Assembly: GCA_046582565.1 (NCBI GenBank)
Contig: JAYGED010000237.1
Location: 1 to 6,441, forward strand
Reading direction: 5' to 3'
Length of the DNA stretch: 6,441 nucleotides
DNA from: JAYGED01 sp046582565
GTDB taxonomy: Bacteria > Pseudomonadota > Alphaproteobacteria > JAAXGF01
The notes under the pieces were generated by a model. That model worked only from the letters and a program-made list of their open reading frames with translations, was not told where the DNA came from and searched no databases. A program made the translations under genes and the position numbers. Positions 1 through 6,317 of the stretch are shown in pieces (the stretch's first letter is position 1; each line of letters opens with the position of its first letter).

Positions 1-987
1 ATGCGGGCTGTATGGTACGAGGAAAACGGCGCGGCGGCCGATGTGCTGCGGCTTGGCGAGATGGACAAGCCCGCGCCGGGGCCCGGCGAGCTGCGCGTGG
101 CGCTGGCAACCTCCGGCGTCAACCCGGTGGATTGCAAGCGCCGCCGGGGCGGGCGCGGCGCCATGGACGCCCCTCGGGTGGTGCCGCATTTCGACGGCGC
201 CGGGCTGGTCGACGCCCTCGGCGACGGCGTCGATGAGGCGCGGCGCGGCGAGCGCGTATGGATCTACGAGGCCCAGTGGGGCAGCGCGAATGGCAGCGCC
301 GCCGACTATGTGACCCTGGCGGCGGATCGCGCCATCAAGCTTCCCGACAGCGTCGGTTTCGATGCCGGCGCCTGCCTCGGCATCCCGGCGATGACCGCCC
401 ATCGCTGCGTCTTCGCCGACGGGCCCATCGACGGCCAGACAATACTGGTGACCGGCGGCGCCGGCGCGGTCGGGCGCTACGCCCTTCAGTTCGCCGCCCT
501 CGGTGGGGCGCGGGTGATCGCCACGGTGAGCAGTGCGGAAAAAGCGGCGGTCGCCAAGGCCGCCGGCGCCCCTGAAATCCTCGACTACAAGACTGAGGAC
601 GTCGCCGCCCGTGTCGCCGAGATTACCGGCGGCGCGGGGGTCGACCGCATCGTCGAGGTGGAATTCGGCGGCAATCTCGAGTCCTCCCTTGCGGTGATCG
701 CCAATAATGGAGTGATCGCCTCCTATGCCTCCGACGCCGTGCTCGAGCCGACCTTGCCCTTCTACCGCATGGTCTACGGCAACACGACCCTGCGCCCGGT
801 GCTGGTCTTCGGCATGCCCGAAGCGGCCAAAAGCCAGGCCGTCGCCGATATCACCCGCTGGGCCGAGAGCGGCGACCTCAGTCACCATATCGGGCCTCGA
901 TTTTCCCTTGAGGATACCGCCGCCGCCCATCAGGCGGTCGAGGACGGCTCTTTCGGCAAAGTGATCATCGAGATCGCCGCGCTTTGA
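1..987 (+). CDS. NADPH:quinone oxidoreductase-like protein (zinc-free MDR family)
   Basis: The 328-residue product matches the Qor/COG0604 group of the medium-chain dehydrogenase/reductase superfamily, cytosolic enzymes that use NADPH to reduce quinones or activated alkenes. The N-terminal GroES-like domain (about 1-125) carries the family signature GVNPVDCK and a VPHFDGAG segment. The Rossmann domain follows, with the nucleotide-binding loop TGGAGAVGR at 151-159 after strand ILV. The catalytic-zinc GHE motif and the four-cysteine structural zinc lobe are absent, which separates it from true alcohol dehydrogenases. Length is normal for the family. The start is an ATG on the first base of the window, so its ribosome binding site and promoter lie outside. 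Its TGA overlaps the TTG start of the downstream transporter, implying co-transcription and translational coupling. The substrate cannot be read from sequence. An enoyl or crotonyl reductase of the same fold is the main alternative. Confidence 0.92.
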   Translation: MRAVWYEENGAAADVLRLGEMDKPAPGPGELRVALATSGVNPVDCKRRRGGRGAMDAPRVVPHFDGAGLVDALGDGVDEARRGERVWIYEAQWGSANGSAADYVTLAADRAIKLPDSVGFDAGACLGIPAMTAHRCVFADGPIDGQTILVTGGAGAVGRYALQFAALGGARVIATVSSAEKAAVAKAAGAPEILDYKTEDVAARVAEITGGAGVDRIVEVEFGGNLESSLAVIANNGVIASYASDAVLEPTLPFYRMVYGNTTLRPVLVFGMPEAAKSQAVADITRWAESGDLSHHIGPRFSLEDTAAAHQAVEDGSFGKVIIEIAAL

Positions 988-2129
988 TCACGGGGGTTCC
1001 CGAGCGGGTCGCACTCGGCGGGCTGATCGTCATCGCGGCGGCCATGGGCATCGGCCGTTTCGTCTATACACCGATCCTGCCTTTCATGGACGAGGGCCTG
1101 GGACTGACCAAGGCTCAGGGCGGGCTCATCGCCTCGGCAAACTATCTCGGCTATCTGGTCGGCGCCCTGGCCGCGTCGCTCATTGCCCTGCCGGGCGGGC
1201 GGCGCAACTGGATCCTCGGCGCCTTGGCCATAAGCGCCCTCTCGACCGGCGCCATGGGCCTGCCTTCGTCGATGCTGCCCTTCCTGATCCTGCGCTTCAT
1301 CGGCGGGGTCGCCAGCGCCCTGGTCCTGGTGGTGACCATCACCTTCGTTCTCGATCACCTGAAGGCGGCGGGACGCATGGAATTGTTTGCGGTCAATTTC
1401 TCCGGCGTCGGTCTGGGCATCGTCCTGTCCGCCCTGCTGATCTCCGGGCTCGCCACCCTGGGATACGGCTGGCAGGTGCAATGGTTCTATGCCGGCGCCC
1501 TGTCCTGCGCGGCCTTGGGGCTGGCGGCCTGGGTGACCCCCGGCGACATCGCCGTTCAGCAGGACGCCGTGACGTCGAGTGCGGCGCCCATGGATCGCGC
1601 TTTGATCGTGCTGATCGTCGCCTATGGGCTGTTCGGCTTCGGCTATATCATCACCGCGACCTTCATCTCGGCCATGGTGCGCTCTCAGCCCGAAATACAA
1701 TCCGTCGAGCCGGTGATCTGGCTGGTGGTCGGCGTGGCGGCTTTTCCCTCGGGCCTTGTGTGGCTCTGGGTAGGGCGTCGCATCGGTGTTAGCCAGGCCT
1801 TTTCGGCCGCCTGCCTGACCGAAGCGGTGGGTGTCGCCTTGAGCGTCCTGGTGCTCACACCGACGGCCATCCTGCTGTCTGCCGTGCTCCTCGGCGGCAC
1901 CTTCATCGGCATTACAGCTCTTGGATTGGTCAAGGCTCGCGACTTATCGACGGGCAACACACGCCGCGATCTGGGGTTCTTAACCGCCGCCTTCGCCCTC
2001 GGCCAGATCATCGGGCCGACCTTCGCCGGCTATGCCCACGGCATCGACGATAGCTTTCTGGCGCCCTCCCTGGCCGCCGCGGCGGCCTTGGTGCTGGCGG
2101 CGGGGCTGGCGATTACAACCAGGCGTTAG
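984..2129 (+). CDS. YbfB/YjiJ-family MFS transporter
   Basis: The 381-residue product is an inner-membrane protein of the major facilitator superfamily. The family-typical first helix contains GIGRFVYTPILPFM (22-35), followed by GLTKAQGGLIASANYLGYLVGA (a glycine-rich second helix), as in YbfB/YjiJ proteins (MFS_4-type). About 12 hydrophobic segments alternate with short basic loops, for example PGGRRN at 70-75. Length is close to the usual 390 or so. The start is TTG at 984, sharing TTGA with the upstream stop. The next in-frame ATG (1044) would cut into the first helix just before GIGRF, so TTG is preferred. No convincing Shine-Dalgarno sequence precedes it, which fits translational coupling to the oxidoreductase gene. 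These transporters are presumed exporters of small molecules but most have no known substrate. The pairing with a quinone reductase hints at handling of an electrophile or aromatic compound, which is inference only. Confidence 0.9.
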   Translation: MITGVPERVALGGLIVIAAAMGIGRFVYTPILPFMDEGLGLTKAQGGLIASANYLGYLVGALAASLIALPGGRRNWILGALAISALSTGAMGLPSSMLPFLILRFIGGVASALVLVVTITFVLDHLKAAGRMELFAVNFSGVGLGIVLSALLISGLATLGYGWQVQWFYAGALSCAALGLAAWVTPGDIAVQQDAVTSSAAPMDRALIVLIVAYGLFGFGYIITATFISAMVRSQPEIQSVEPVIWLVVGVAAFPSGLVWLWVGRRIGVSQAFSAACLTEAVGVALSVLVLTPTAILLSAVLLGGTFIGITALGLVKARDLSTGNTRRDLGFLTAAFALGQIIGPTFAGYAHGIDDSFLAPSLAAAAALVLAAGLAITTRR

Positions 2130-3112
2130 CTCTCTTTCAGCCAGGCGATGTAGTCATGTATGGCGTCACGAAGGGGACGTGGACGCCAGCCGAATTCGTC
2201 CGTCATGCGCGCGATGTCATAGGCGCCGAAACGCCCGGTGCGCCGCCGGGCATCACCCAGCACATTGGCTTCGGTGTCAGCCACCACTTCATGGCGAACG
2301 CCGGGAACCACTTCGGCCACATAGGCGATGAGATCGGCAATGGTGGCGAGCTCGCCATAAGCGATGTTGTAGACCGCATGGGCGGGGGCCTTGGCATTCA
2401 GCAGATGACACAGCCCCCCTGCCACATCGCCACCGTGGATCCAATCGCCGACGCCGTCCAAATGATCGACCTTGATGGTCTCGCCGGCCAGGGCGAGATG
2501 GGCGATCCGGTTGGGCTCGCAGCGCACGGTGCGCGCATGGGTGATGCGGTCCATGGGGCCGTAGACGCCCGAGAAGCGCACCGAAACCACCGGCACCCCA
2601 TAGGACGCGCCATATTGATTGGCAACCAGCTCAGAGGCCCATTTGCTGAGTGCATAGAACCCGTCCGGGCCGACATAGCCCTCTTCCGGCACCGGACCCT
2701 CCGCCGGTCCGCCGCCATAGACCGAGCCGGAACTCACATGGATAAAGCGGGACAGATTGTCCAGGCCGGTTGCCCAATGCAGAAGATGCGCCGTGCCCTG
2801 AATATTGACCGAGAGCAGCCGGCGCGGATCGGCAGCTGGGCCGCCCTCTCCCTGCATGGAGGTGATCGTAGCGCCATGGACGATTTTGGTGATGTCATGG
2901 GCGTCGGCGATTTTGGCCAGCGTGTCGCCAGCGAGAATATCGGCCTGAATATAGTCCAGTCTATCCGCCACTGGAGCAAAGAAGCGTTCCACCACAGGAT
3001 CGAGGGGCGACGCATCGAGCACCACCACTCGGGCGCTGCCTTCGGCATCGAGCCAGGTTCGCGCCAGATGACTCAAGACGAATCCACCGCCGCCGGTAAT
3101 CAAAAGCGTCAT
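2126..3112 (-). CDS. NAD(P)-dependent epimerase/dehydratase (extended SDR)
   Basis: The 328-residue product is an extended short-chain dehydrogenase/reductase, cytosolic, of the group that acts on nucleotide sugars or related hydroxy/keto substrates. The N-terminal Rossmann motif is TGGGGFVLSH (6-15). An aspartate at 33 ends strand 2 and probably contacts the adenosine ribose, favouring NAD. The catalytic set is visible as SSGSVYG (127-133) and Y153-x3-K157 in YALSKWASE. RFSGVYGP (after residue 175) and a C-terminal GWRPRPLRDAI segment are also typical. The third glycine of the usual GxxGxxG is Leu13. The ATG at 3112 begins directly at the Rossmann strand. A weak AGG lies about 9 bases upstream on this strand. 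The gene is convergent with the preceding MFS gene, sharing 4 bases at the stops, and divergent from the following MFS gene. The substrate is unknown. UDP-sugar epimerase and 3-beta-hydroxysteroid-type dehydrogenase are both possible. Confidence 0.91.
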   Translation of the reverse strand: MTLLITGGGGFVLSHLARTWLDAEGSARVVVLDASPLDPVVERFFAPVADRLDYIQADILAGDTLAKIADAHDITKIVHGATITSMQGEGGPAADPRRLLSVNIQGTAHLLHWATGLDNLSRFIHVSSGSVYGGGPAEGPVPEEGYVGPDGFYALSKWASELVANQYGASYGVPVVSVRFSGVYGPMDRITHARTVRCEPNRIAHLALAGETIKVDHLDGVGDWIHGGDVAGGLCHLLNAKAPAHAVYNIAYGELATIADLIAYVAEVVPGVRHEVVADTEANVLGDARRRTGRFGAYDIARMTDEFGWRPRPLRDAIHDYIAWLKES

Positions 3113-3184
3113 TTCACTGCCTATCGAAATTTATGCCAGAAATTTATACACGACTTTCTGCCGCGTTGGTTCTACATAGACTCC
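3113..3184. promoter_or_regulatory. Divergent AT-rich control region
   Basis: These 72 bases separate two divergently transcribed genes and are distinctly AT-rich against GC-rich flanks, so promoters in both directions are expected here. On the minus strand, TATAAA (complement of 3143-3148) is a plausible -10 box for the epimerase, giving a leader of roughly 24 bases. On the plus strand, TACATA at 3173-3178 sits about 7 bases before the MFS ATG. If it is used as a -10 box, the transcript would be nearly leaderless, in keeping with the lack of a Shine-Dalgarno sequence there. No good -35 hexamer is visible for either, so exact promoter assignments are weak. Confidence 0.5.
3126..3147. repeat. 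Tandem 9-base direct repeat, possible operator
   Basis: GAAATTTAT occurs at 3126-3134 and again, identically, at 3139-3147, giving a 13-base period in the middle of the divergent intergenic region. A shorter related copy, AAATTTA, recurs at 3190-3196 just inside the downstream gene. The repeat unit AAATTT is itself palindromic, so each copy could be bound by a dimer. Placement over the candidate minus-strand -10 box would suit repression or co-regulation of both flanking genes. The repeat is seen directly; the operator role is inference. Confidence 0.45.
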
Positions 3185-4396
3185 ATGCAAAATTTACGCA
3201 ATTTTTTCGCCGGCGGTTGGCGGCGGCCCGAAGTCCTGCTCCTGGTCATGGCCGGGGCGGTGCCCTTCAGCTTCGCCACCTGGAGCTCGCTGCTCAACAA
3301 TTTTGTCATTGAGCGCGCCGGCTTCACCGGGGTCGAAATTGGCATCCTGCAAAGCTTACGCGAGGTGCCGGGCTTCCTGGCCTTCGGGGTGGTATTTGTT
3401 CTGATCCTTATGCGCGAGCAGACCCTGGTTCTGGCGTCTCTCCTGCTGCTCGGTATCGGCACGGCGATAACCGGCTTCTTCCCCACGGTGGTCGGCCTCT
3501 ACTGCACCACGGTGCTGATGTCGCTGGGCTATCATTATTACGCGACCATGGAGCATTCCCTGGTGCTGCAATGGACCCCGATTAAGAAAACGCCCGAGAT
3601 GCTGGGCCGCGTCATCGCCGTGGGCTCGGCGACGTCGACCCTCACCTTCGCCATGGTCTGGCTGGTTTTCGATTTCGCCACCCTCGATTTTTACTGGGTC
3701 TATATGATCGGCGGCGGCGTGACGGCGCTGGTGGCCTTGGTCTGCTGGTTCATCTATCCTCGCTATAGCGGCGCTGTCGAGCAGCATCGCCATCTGGTCA
3801 TCAGGCGGCGCTATTGGCTGTTTTATCTATTGTCCTTCATGGGCGGCGCCCGACGGCAGATATTTGTCGTCTTCGCCGGCTTTCTCATGGTCGAAAAATT
3901 CGGCTTCGGCGTGGACGACATCACCCTTTTGTTCCTGTTCAACGCAGCCATAAACATGTGGTTGGCGCCACGGGTCGGACGGCTTGTGGCGCACTGGGGA
4001 GAACGCCGGGCGCTGATCTTCGAATATCTCGGCCTGATCGGCGTGTTCGTCGGCTACGCCTTTGTCGAGAACGCCGCTCTGGCCGCGGGTCTCTATGTGG
4101 TCGATCACTTGTTTTTTGCCCTGGCCCTGGCGATCAGCAGTTATTTTCAGAAGATCGCCAATCCCGCCGACATCGCCTCGACGGCGGGGGTGAGCTTCTC
4201 CATCGACCATACGGCGGCAGTGACGGTGCCGGTGGTCCTGGGCTTTCTGTGGCTGACCTCGCCGGCCATGGTTTTCCTGATCGGCGGCGCCATGGCGGCC
4301 TTCTCTCTGCTGCTCGCCTGCAACGTGCCGCAGCACCCCGAGCCCGGCAACGAAGCCCTGTTTAGTTTCGGCCGCAAACAGGTTCTGGAGAATTAG
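3185..4396 (+). CDS. MFS transporter
   Basis: The product starting at ATG 3185 has 403 residues and reads as a 12-helix major facilitator protein of the inner membrane. After a short basic N-terminus (MQNLRNFFAGGWRRPE) come helix 1 (about 17-42) and a loop with IGILQSLREVPGFLAF (52-67). A central cytoplasmic loop at about 191-212 is rich in Arg and His. A motif-A-like loop, GRLVAHWGERR, lies at 265-275. The C-terminal half ends with a soluble tail from about 380. The reading frame is open far upstream (from 2156), but that stretch lies antisense to the epimerase gene and encodes no recognisable or membrane-like protein. The ATG at 3185 is the first start that fits a transporter. No clear Shine-Dalgarno sequence precedes it. 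It is unlike the YbfB/YjiJ transporter in this window in sequence. Its substrate is unknown; drug or metabolite efflux is the usual guess. Confidence 0.88.
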   Translation: MQNLRNFFAGGWRRPEVLLLVMAGAVPFSFATWSSLLNNFVIERAGFTGVEIGILQSLREVPGFLAFGVVFVLILMREQTLVLASLLLLGIGTAITGFFPTVVGLYCTTVLMSLGYHYYATMEHSLVLQWTPIKKTPEMLGRVIAVGSATSTLTFAMVWLVFDFATLDFYWVYMIGGGVTALVALVCWFIYPRYSGAVEQHRHLVIRRRYWLFYLLSFMGGARRQIFVVFAGFLMVEKFGFGVDDITLLFLFNAAINMWLAPRVGRLVAHWGERRALIFEYLGLIGVFVGYAFVENAALAAGLYVVDHLFFALALAISSYFQKIANPADIASTAGVSFSIDHTAAVTVPVVLGFLWLTSPAMVFLIGGAMAAFSLLLACNVPQHPEPGNEALFSFGRKQVLEN

Positions 4397-4464
4397 CGGA
4401 AAAATTAGCCCGGCAAAGAGTCAAGAGACCTCGGCGGCATTATTGGCTATAACGGAAGCTATAA
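4391..4464. repeat. Two short direct-repeat pairs with 12-base period
   Basis: AATTAGC occurs at 4391-4397 and 4403-4409, the first copy covering the MFS stop codon. GCTATAA occurs at 4446-4452 and 4458-4464. Both pairs have a 12-base period and similar spacers (GGAAA and CGGAA). Repeats spaced near one helical turn upstream of a gene can be regulator sites, but with units this short and AT-rich, chance is a real alternative. Confidence 0.3.
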
Positions 4465-4499
4465 ACTCGGGATAGGGGCAAACATCAGGGAGCAATACC
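4397..4499 (+). promoter_or_regulatory. AT-rich gap with probable promoter for the OsmC operon
   Basis: This 103-base gap is AT-rich compared with its flanks. TATAAC (4448-4453) and TATAAA (4460-4465) are both good -10 candidates, each embedded in a copy of GCTATAA. TATAAA would put transcription start near 4472 and give a leader of about 28 bases. No strong -35 hexamer stands at the right spacing, which would suit an activator-dependent or alternative-sigma promoter. I looked for a terminator hairpin after the MFS stop and saw none. Confidence 0.45.
4487..4492 (+). promoter_or_regulatory. Ribosome binding site of the OsmC gene
   Basis: AGGGAG lies 7 bases before the ATG at 4500. It is the best Shine-Dalgarno match before any gene in the window and fixes that start. 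It suggests efficient translation of the OsmC protein compared with its neighbours. Confidence 0.75.
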
Positions 4500-5051
4500 A
4501 TGGCTGATACTGTTGATAATGGCGTAAATGTCGAAGCACTGCTTGGCGCCCGCGAGGCGCTGACCGAAGCTCCGGAAGGCGCGAAATTTACGTGGCGGGC
4601 ATCCTGCAAATGGGAGAATGGCACCTACAGCCACTCGACCGTTGAGGGCTTCTTCGGCCTCGGCGAAGAGCAAGAGCGCACCACCGTATTCAATTTCGAC
4701 GCCGACCACCCCTTATGCTTCGCCTCCGAGGACAGGGGCGCCACGCCTGTCGAATATGTGCTGGTCGGGCTGGCCAGTTGCCTGACGGCCGGCATCGCAG
4801 CGGTCGCTCAGCATAGAGAGATCCAACTGAATTCAGTGACGGCGACGCTCGAGGGCGGCATGGACATCCAGGGCATCCTGGGAATCGACAGCGATGTGCG
4901 CAACGGTTTCGACGGTATCAAGGTGAGCTATAAAATCGACGCCGATGCGAGCGAGGACGACATCAAAGCGCTGGTGGCCCAGTCGCAGAAGCGTTCCGCC
5001 GTCTACGACATCGTTACCAATCCGACCAACGTCACCGTCGAAGTAAACTGA
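4500..5051 (+). CDS. OsmC family protein (one-cysteine variant)
   Basis: The 183-residue product has the OsmC/Ohr fold signature. A beta-rich N-terminal half carries CKWENGTYSHSTVEGF, then HPLCFASEDRGATPVEYVL (from residue 70), and the helix GLASCLTAG places the conserved peroxidatic cysteine at Cys94. Classical OsmC and Ohr enzymes reduce organic hydroperoxides in the cytosol with a second, resolving cysteine in a later helix. Here the matching segment reads QKRSAVYDIVTNP with Ser166, so the Cys-Cys pair is missing. Other cysteines are Cys36 and Cys73. I recall related long OsmC proteins also having RSPVY-like sequence here, so this may be a subfamily trait. The ATG at 4500 has a strong ribosome binding site. 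The flavoprotein gene follows after 33 bases in the same reading frame, implying one operon. Peroxidase activity through another thiol, or a non-peroxidase thiol function, are both open. Confidence 0.94.
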   Translation: MADTVDNGVNVEALLGAREALTEAPEGAKFTWRASCKWENGTYSHSTVEGFFGLGEEQERTTVFNFDADHPLCFASEDRGATPVEYVLVGLASCLTAGIAAVAQHREIQLNSVTATLEGGMDIQGILGIDSDVRNGFDGIKVSYKIDADASEDDIKALVAQSQKRSAVYDIVTNPTNVTVEVN

Positions 5052-5084
5052 CCGGACAGTCTACAGCCTGAAGCGTCGCTACTC

Positions 5085-6317
5085 GTGCCGGCGATAACCA
5101 CGGTCGTGATCGGCGCCGGCCATGCCGGGCTGGCCATGAGCAAATGCCTCACCGATCGCTCGATCGACCATGTCTTGATCGAGCGCGGTGAGGTGGCCAA
5201 TTCATGGCGAACAGAGCGGTGGGATTCGCTTCGGCTGCTGACCCCCAATTGGCAGAGCCGGCTGCCGGGCTATGGCTATGAAGGCGACGATCCCGACGGC
5301 TACCGGACGATGCCCGAAACCATCGCCTTTATCGATCGTTACGCGAAGGTGATTGCAGCGCCTGTGCACAGCCAGACGCTTGTGACATCGGTGGCCAAGA
5401 CCGATTCGGGCTATCTGGTGTCAACGGACCAGGGCGACTGGCAATGCCGCACCGTGGTGATGGCGAGCGGGGCCTGCAATATCCCGCGTGTTCCCGCGAT
5501 CGTCGAGGCGCTGCCATCCTCGATTGCCACCATGACGCCCATGGAATACCGCAACCCGGATCAACTGGCGCAGGGCGGCGTGCTGATGGTCGGCGCTTCG
5601 GCGACCGGCACACAGCTTGCCAAGGATATCCACATTTCCGGCCGTCCGGTGACCCTGGCCGTCGGCGAGCATATCCGCGCACCGCGCACCTACCGGGGCC
5701 GGGACCTGGAATGGTGGATGGACGCCGCCGGCGTACAGGATGAACGCTACGACGAAATCGATGACATCGTCAGGGCGCGCAAGGTTCCCTCCCTGCAGCT
5801 GACCGGCTCGCCCGAGAGGGAGACCTTGGATATCAATGCGCTTACCAGTATGGGGGTAAAGCTTATCGGCCGGTTCTCCGGCATACAGGACGGCAAGGGC
5901 CAGTTCTCGGGCGCGCTGCTCAATCAATGTGCGATGTCCGACCTCAAGATGAATCGATTGCTGGGCACCATCGATGAATGGGCAACTGCGAACGGCCTCG
6001 ATGGCGAGGTTGAGGCGCCGTACCAGTTGCCGCCCACCGAGGTTGAGGACTCGCCGCCGCTGGGTATGGATTTCAGCAAGGGAGAGATCGGCACGATCAT
6101 CTGGGCGACCGGGTACCGGCCCGATTATTCTTGGCTCGACGTGCCCGTGTTCGACCGCAAAGGGCAGGTTCGCCACGATGGCGGAATCGTTGACTCACCC
6201 GGCCTGTACCTGATGGGGCTACAATTTCTCCGCCGCCGCAAATCGACGCTGTTAGACGGCGCCGGTGATGACGCGCGCGACCTGAGCGATCATCTGGTGT
6301 CTTATCTCGCCGGCTAG
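5085..6317 (+). CDS. FAD/NAD(P)-dependent oxidoreductase, COG2072 (CzcO/FMO-like)
   Basis: The 410-residue product is a two-dinucleotide flavoprotein of the flavin-containing monooxygenase-like group. The FAD-binding GAGHAG lies at 10-15, followed by the family stretch SWRTERWDSLRLLTPNW. A second Rossmann loop, GASATG (170-175), should bind NAD(P)H, and WATGYRPDY begins at 340 as the usual FMO-type ATG motif. The classical FMO fingerprint with its conserved His is not evident; TPMEYRNPDQL stands in that region. The start is GTG at 5085. The next ATG would remove the FAD loop, and a TGA 36 bases upstream in frame rules out earlier starts. The ribosome binding site is weak. The OsmC gene lies 33 bases upstream, so the two are probably co-expressed and may act on related thiol, sulfur or peroxide chemistry (inference). 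The C-terminus looks complete even though an IS630-type element abuts the stop codon. Substrate unknown. Confidence 0.92.
   Translation: MPAITTVVIGAGHAGLAMSKCLTDRSIDHVLIERGEVANSWRTERWDSLRLLTPNWQSRLPGYGYEGDDPDGYRTMPETIAFIDRYAKVIAAPVHSQTLVTSVAKTDSGYLVSTDQGDWQCRTVVMASGACNIPRVPAIVEALPSSIATMTPMEYRNPDQLAQGGVLMVGASATGTQLAKDIHISGRPVTLAVGEHIRAPRTYRGRDLEWWMDAAGVQDERYDEIDDIVRARKVPSLQLTGSPERETLDINALTSMGVKLIGRFSGIQDGKGQFSGALLNQCAMSDLKMNRLLGTIDEWATANGLDGEVEAPYQLPPTEVEDSPPLGMDFSKGEIGTIIWATGYRPDYSWLDVPVFDRKGQVRHDGGIVDSPGLYLMGLQFLRRRKSTLLDGAGDDARDLSDHLVSYLAG
5147..5193 (+). other. Strong hairpin inside the oxidoreductase coding sequence
   Basis: CCTCACCG (5147-5154) pairs with CGGTGAGG (5186-5193), and CGCTCGATC (5157-5165) pairs with GATCGAGCG (5177-5185). 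This gives 17 Watson-Crick pairs with a 2-base bulge (AT, 5155-5156) and an 11-base loop. Two further G-U pairs could extend the base. It begins about 60 bases after the GTG start. No U-run follows, so it is not a standard terminator. It encodes residues about 21-37, which fit the flavoprotein family, so it need not have an RNA role. Confidence 0.5.

Noticed and set aside
930..1700. A 256-codon minus-strand open frame over the first MFS gene.
   Set aside because: It is a mirror of the transporter codons, rich in Gly, Asp, Gln and Arg, with no recognisable domain; the plus-strand frame is clearly the gene.
2156..3184. A long plus-strand open frame antisense to the epimerase, continuing in frame into the second MFS gene and suggesting a 746-residue fusion.
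   Set aside because: The reverse strand encodes a clear epimerase with catalytic motifs. The plus-strand translation is low-complexity, non-membrane and matches no family I know. Open antisense frames are common in GC-rich genes, and the transporter reads normally from ATG 3185.
3827..4336. A 169-codon minus-strand open frame within the second MFS gene.
   Set aside because: Its composition (Gln, His, Gly and Asp rich) is typical of the antisense of hydrophobic helices; no start signal or domain is seen.
4397..4440. Possible terminator after the second MFS gene.
   Set aside because: I could not pair a stem of useful length, and there is no T-run.
5421..6176. A 251-codon minus-strand open frame over the flavoprotein gene.
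   Set aside because: The plus strand carries FAD and NAD(P) motifs. The minus-strand product has no family resemblance and is explained by GC-biased codon use.
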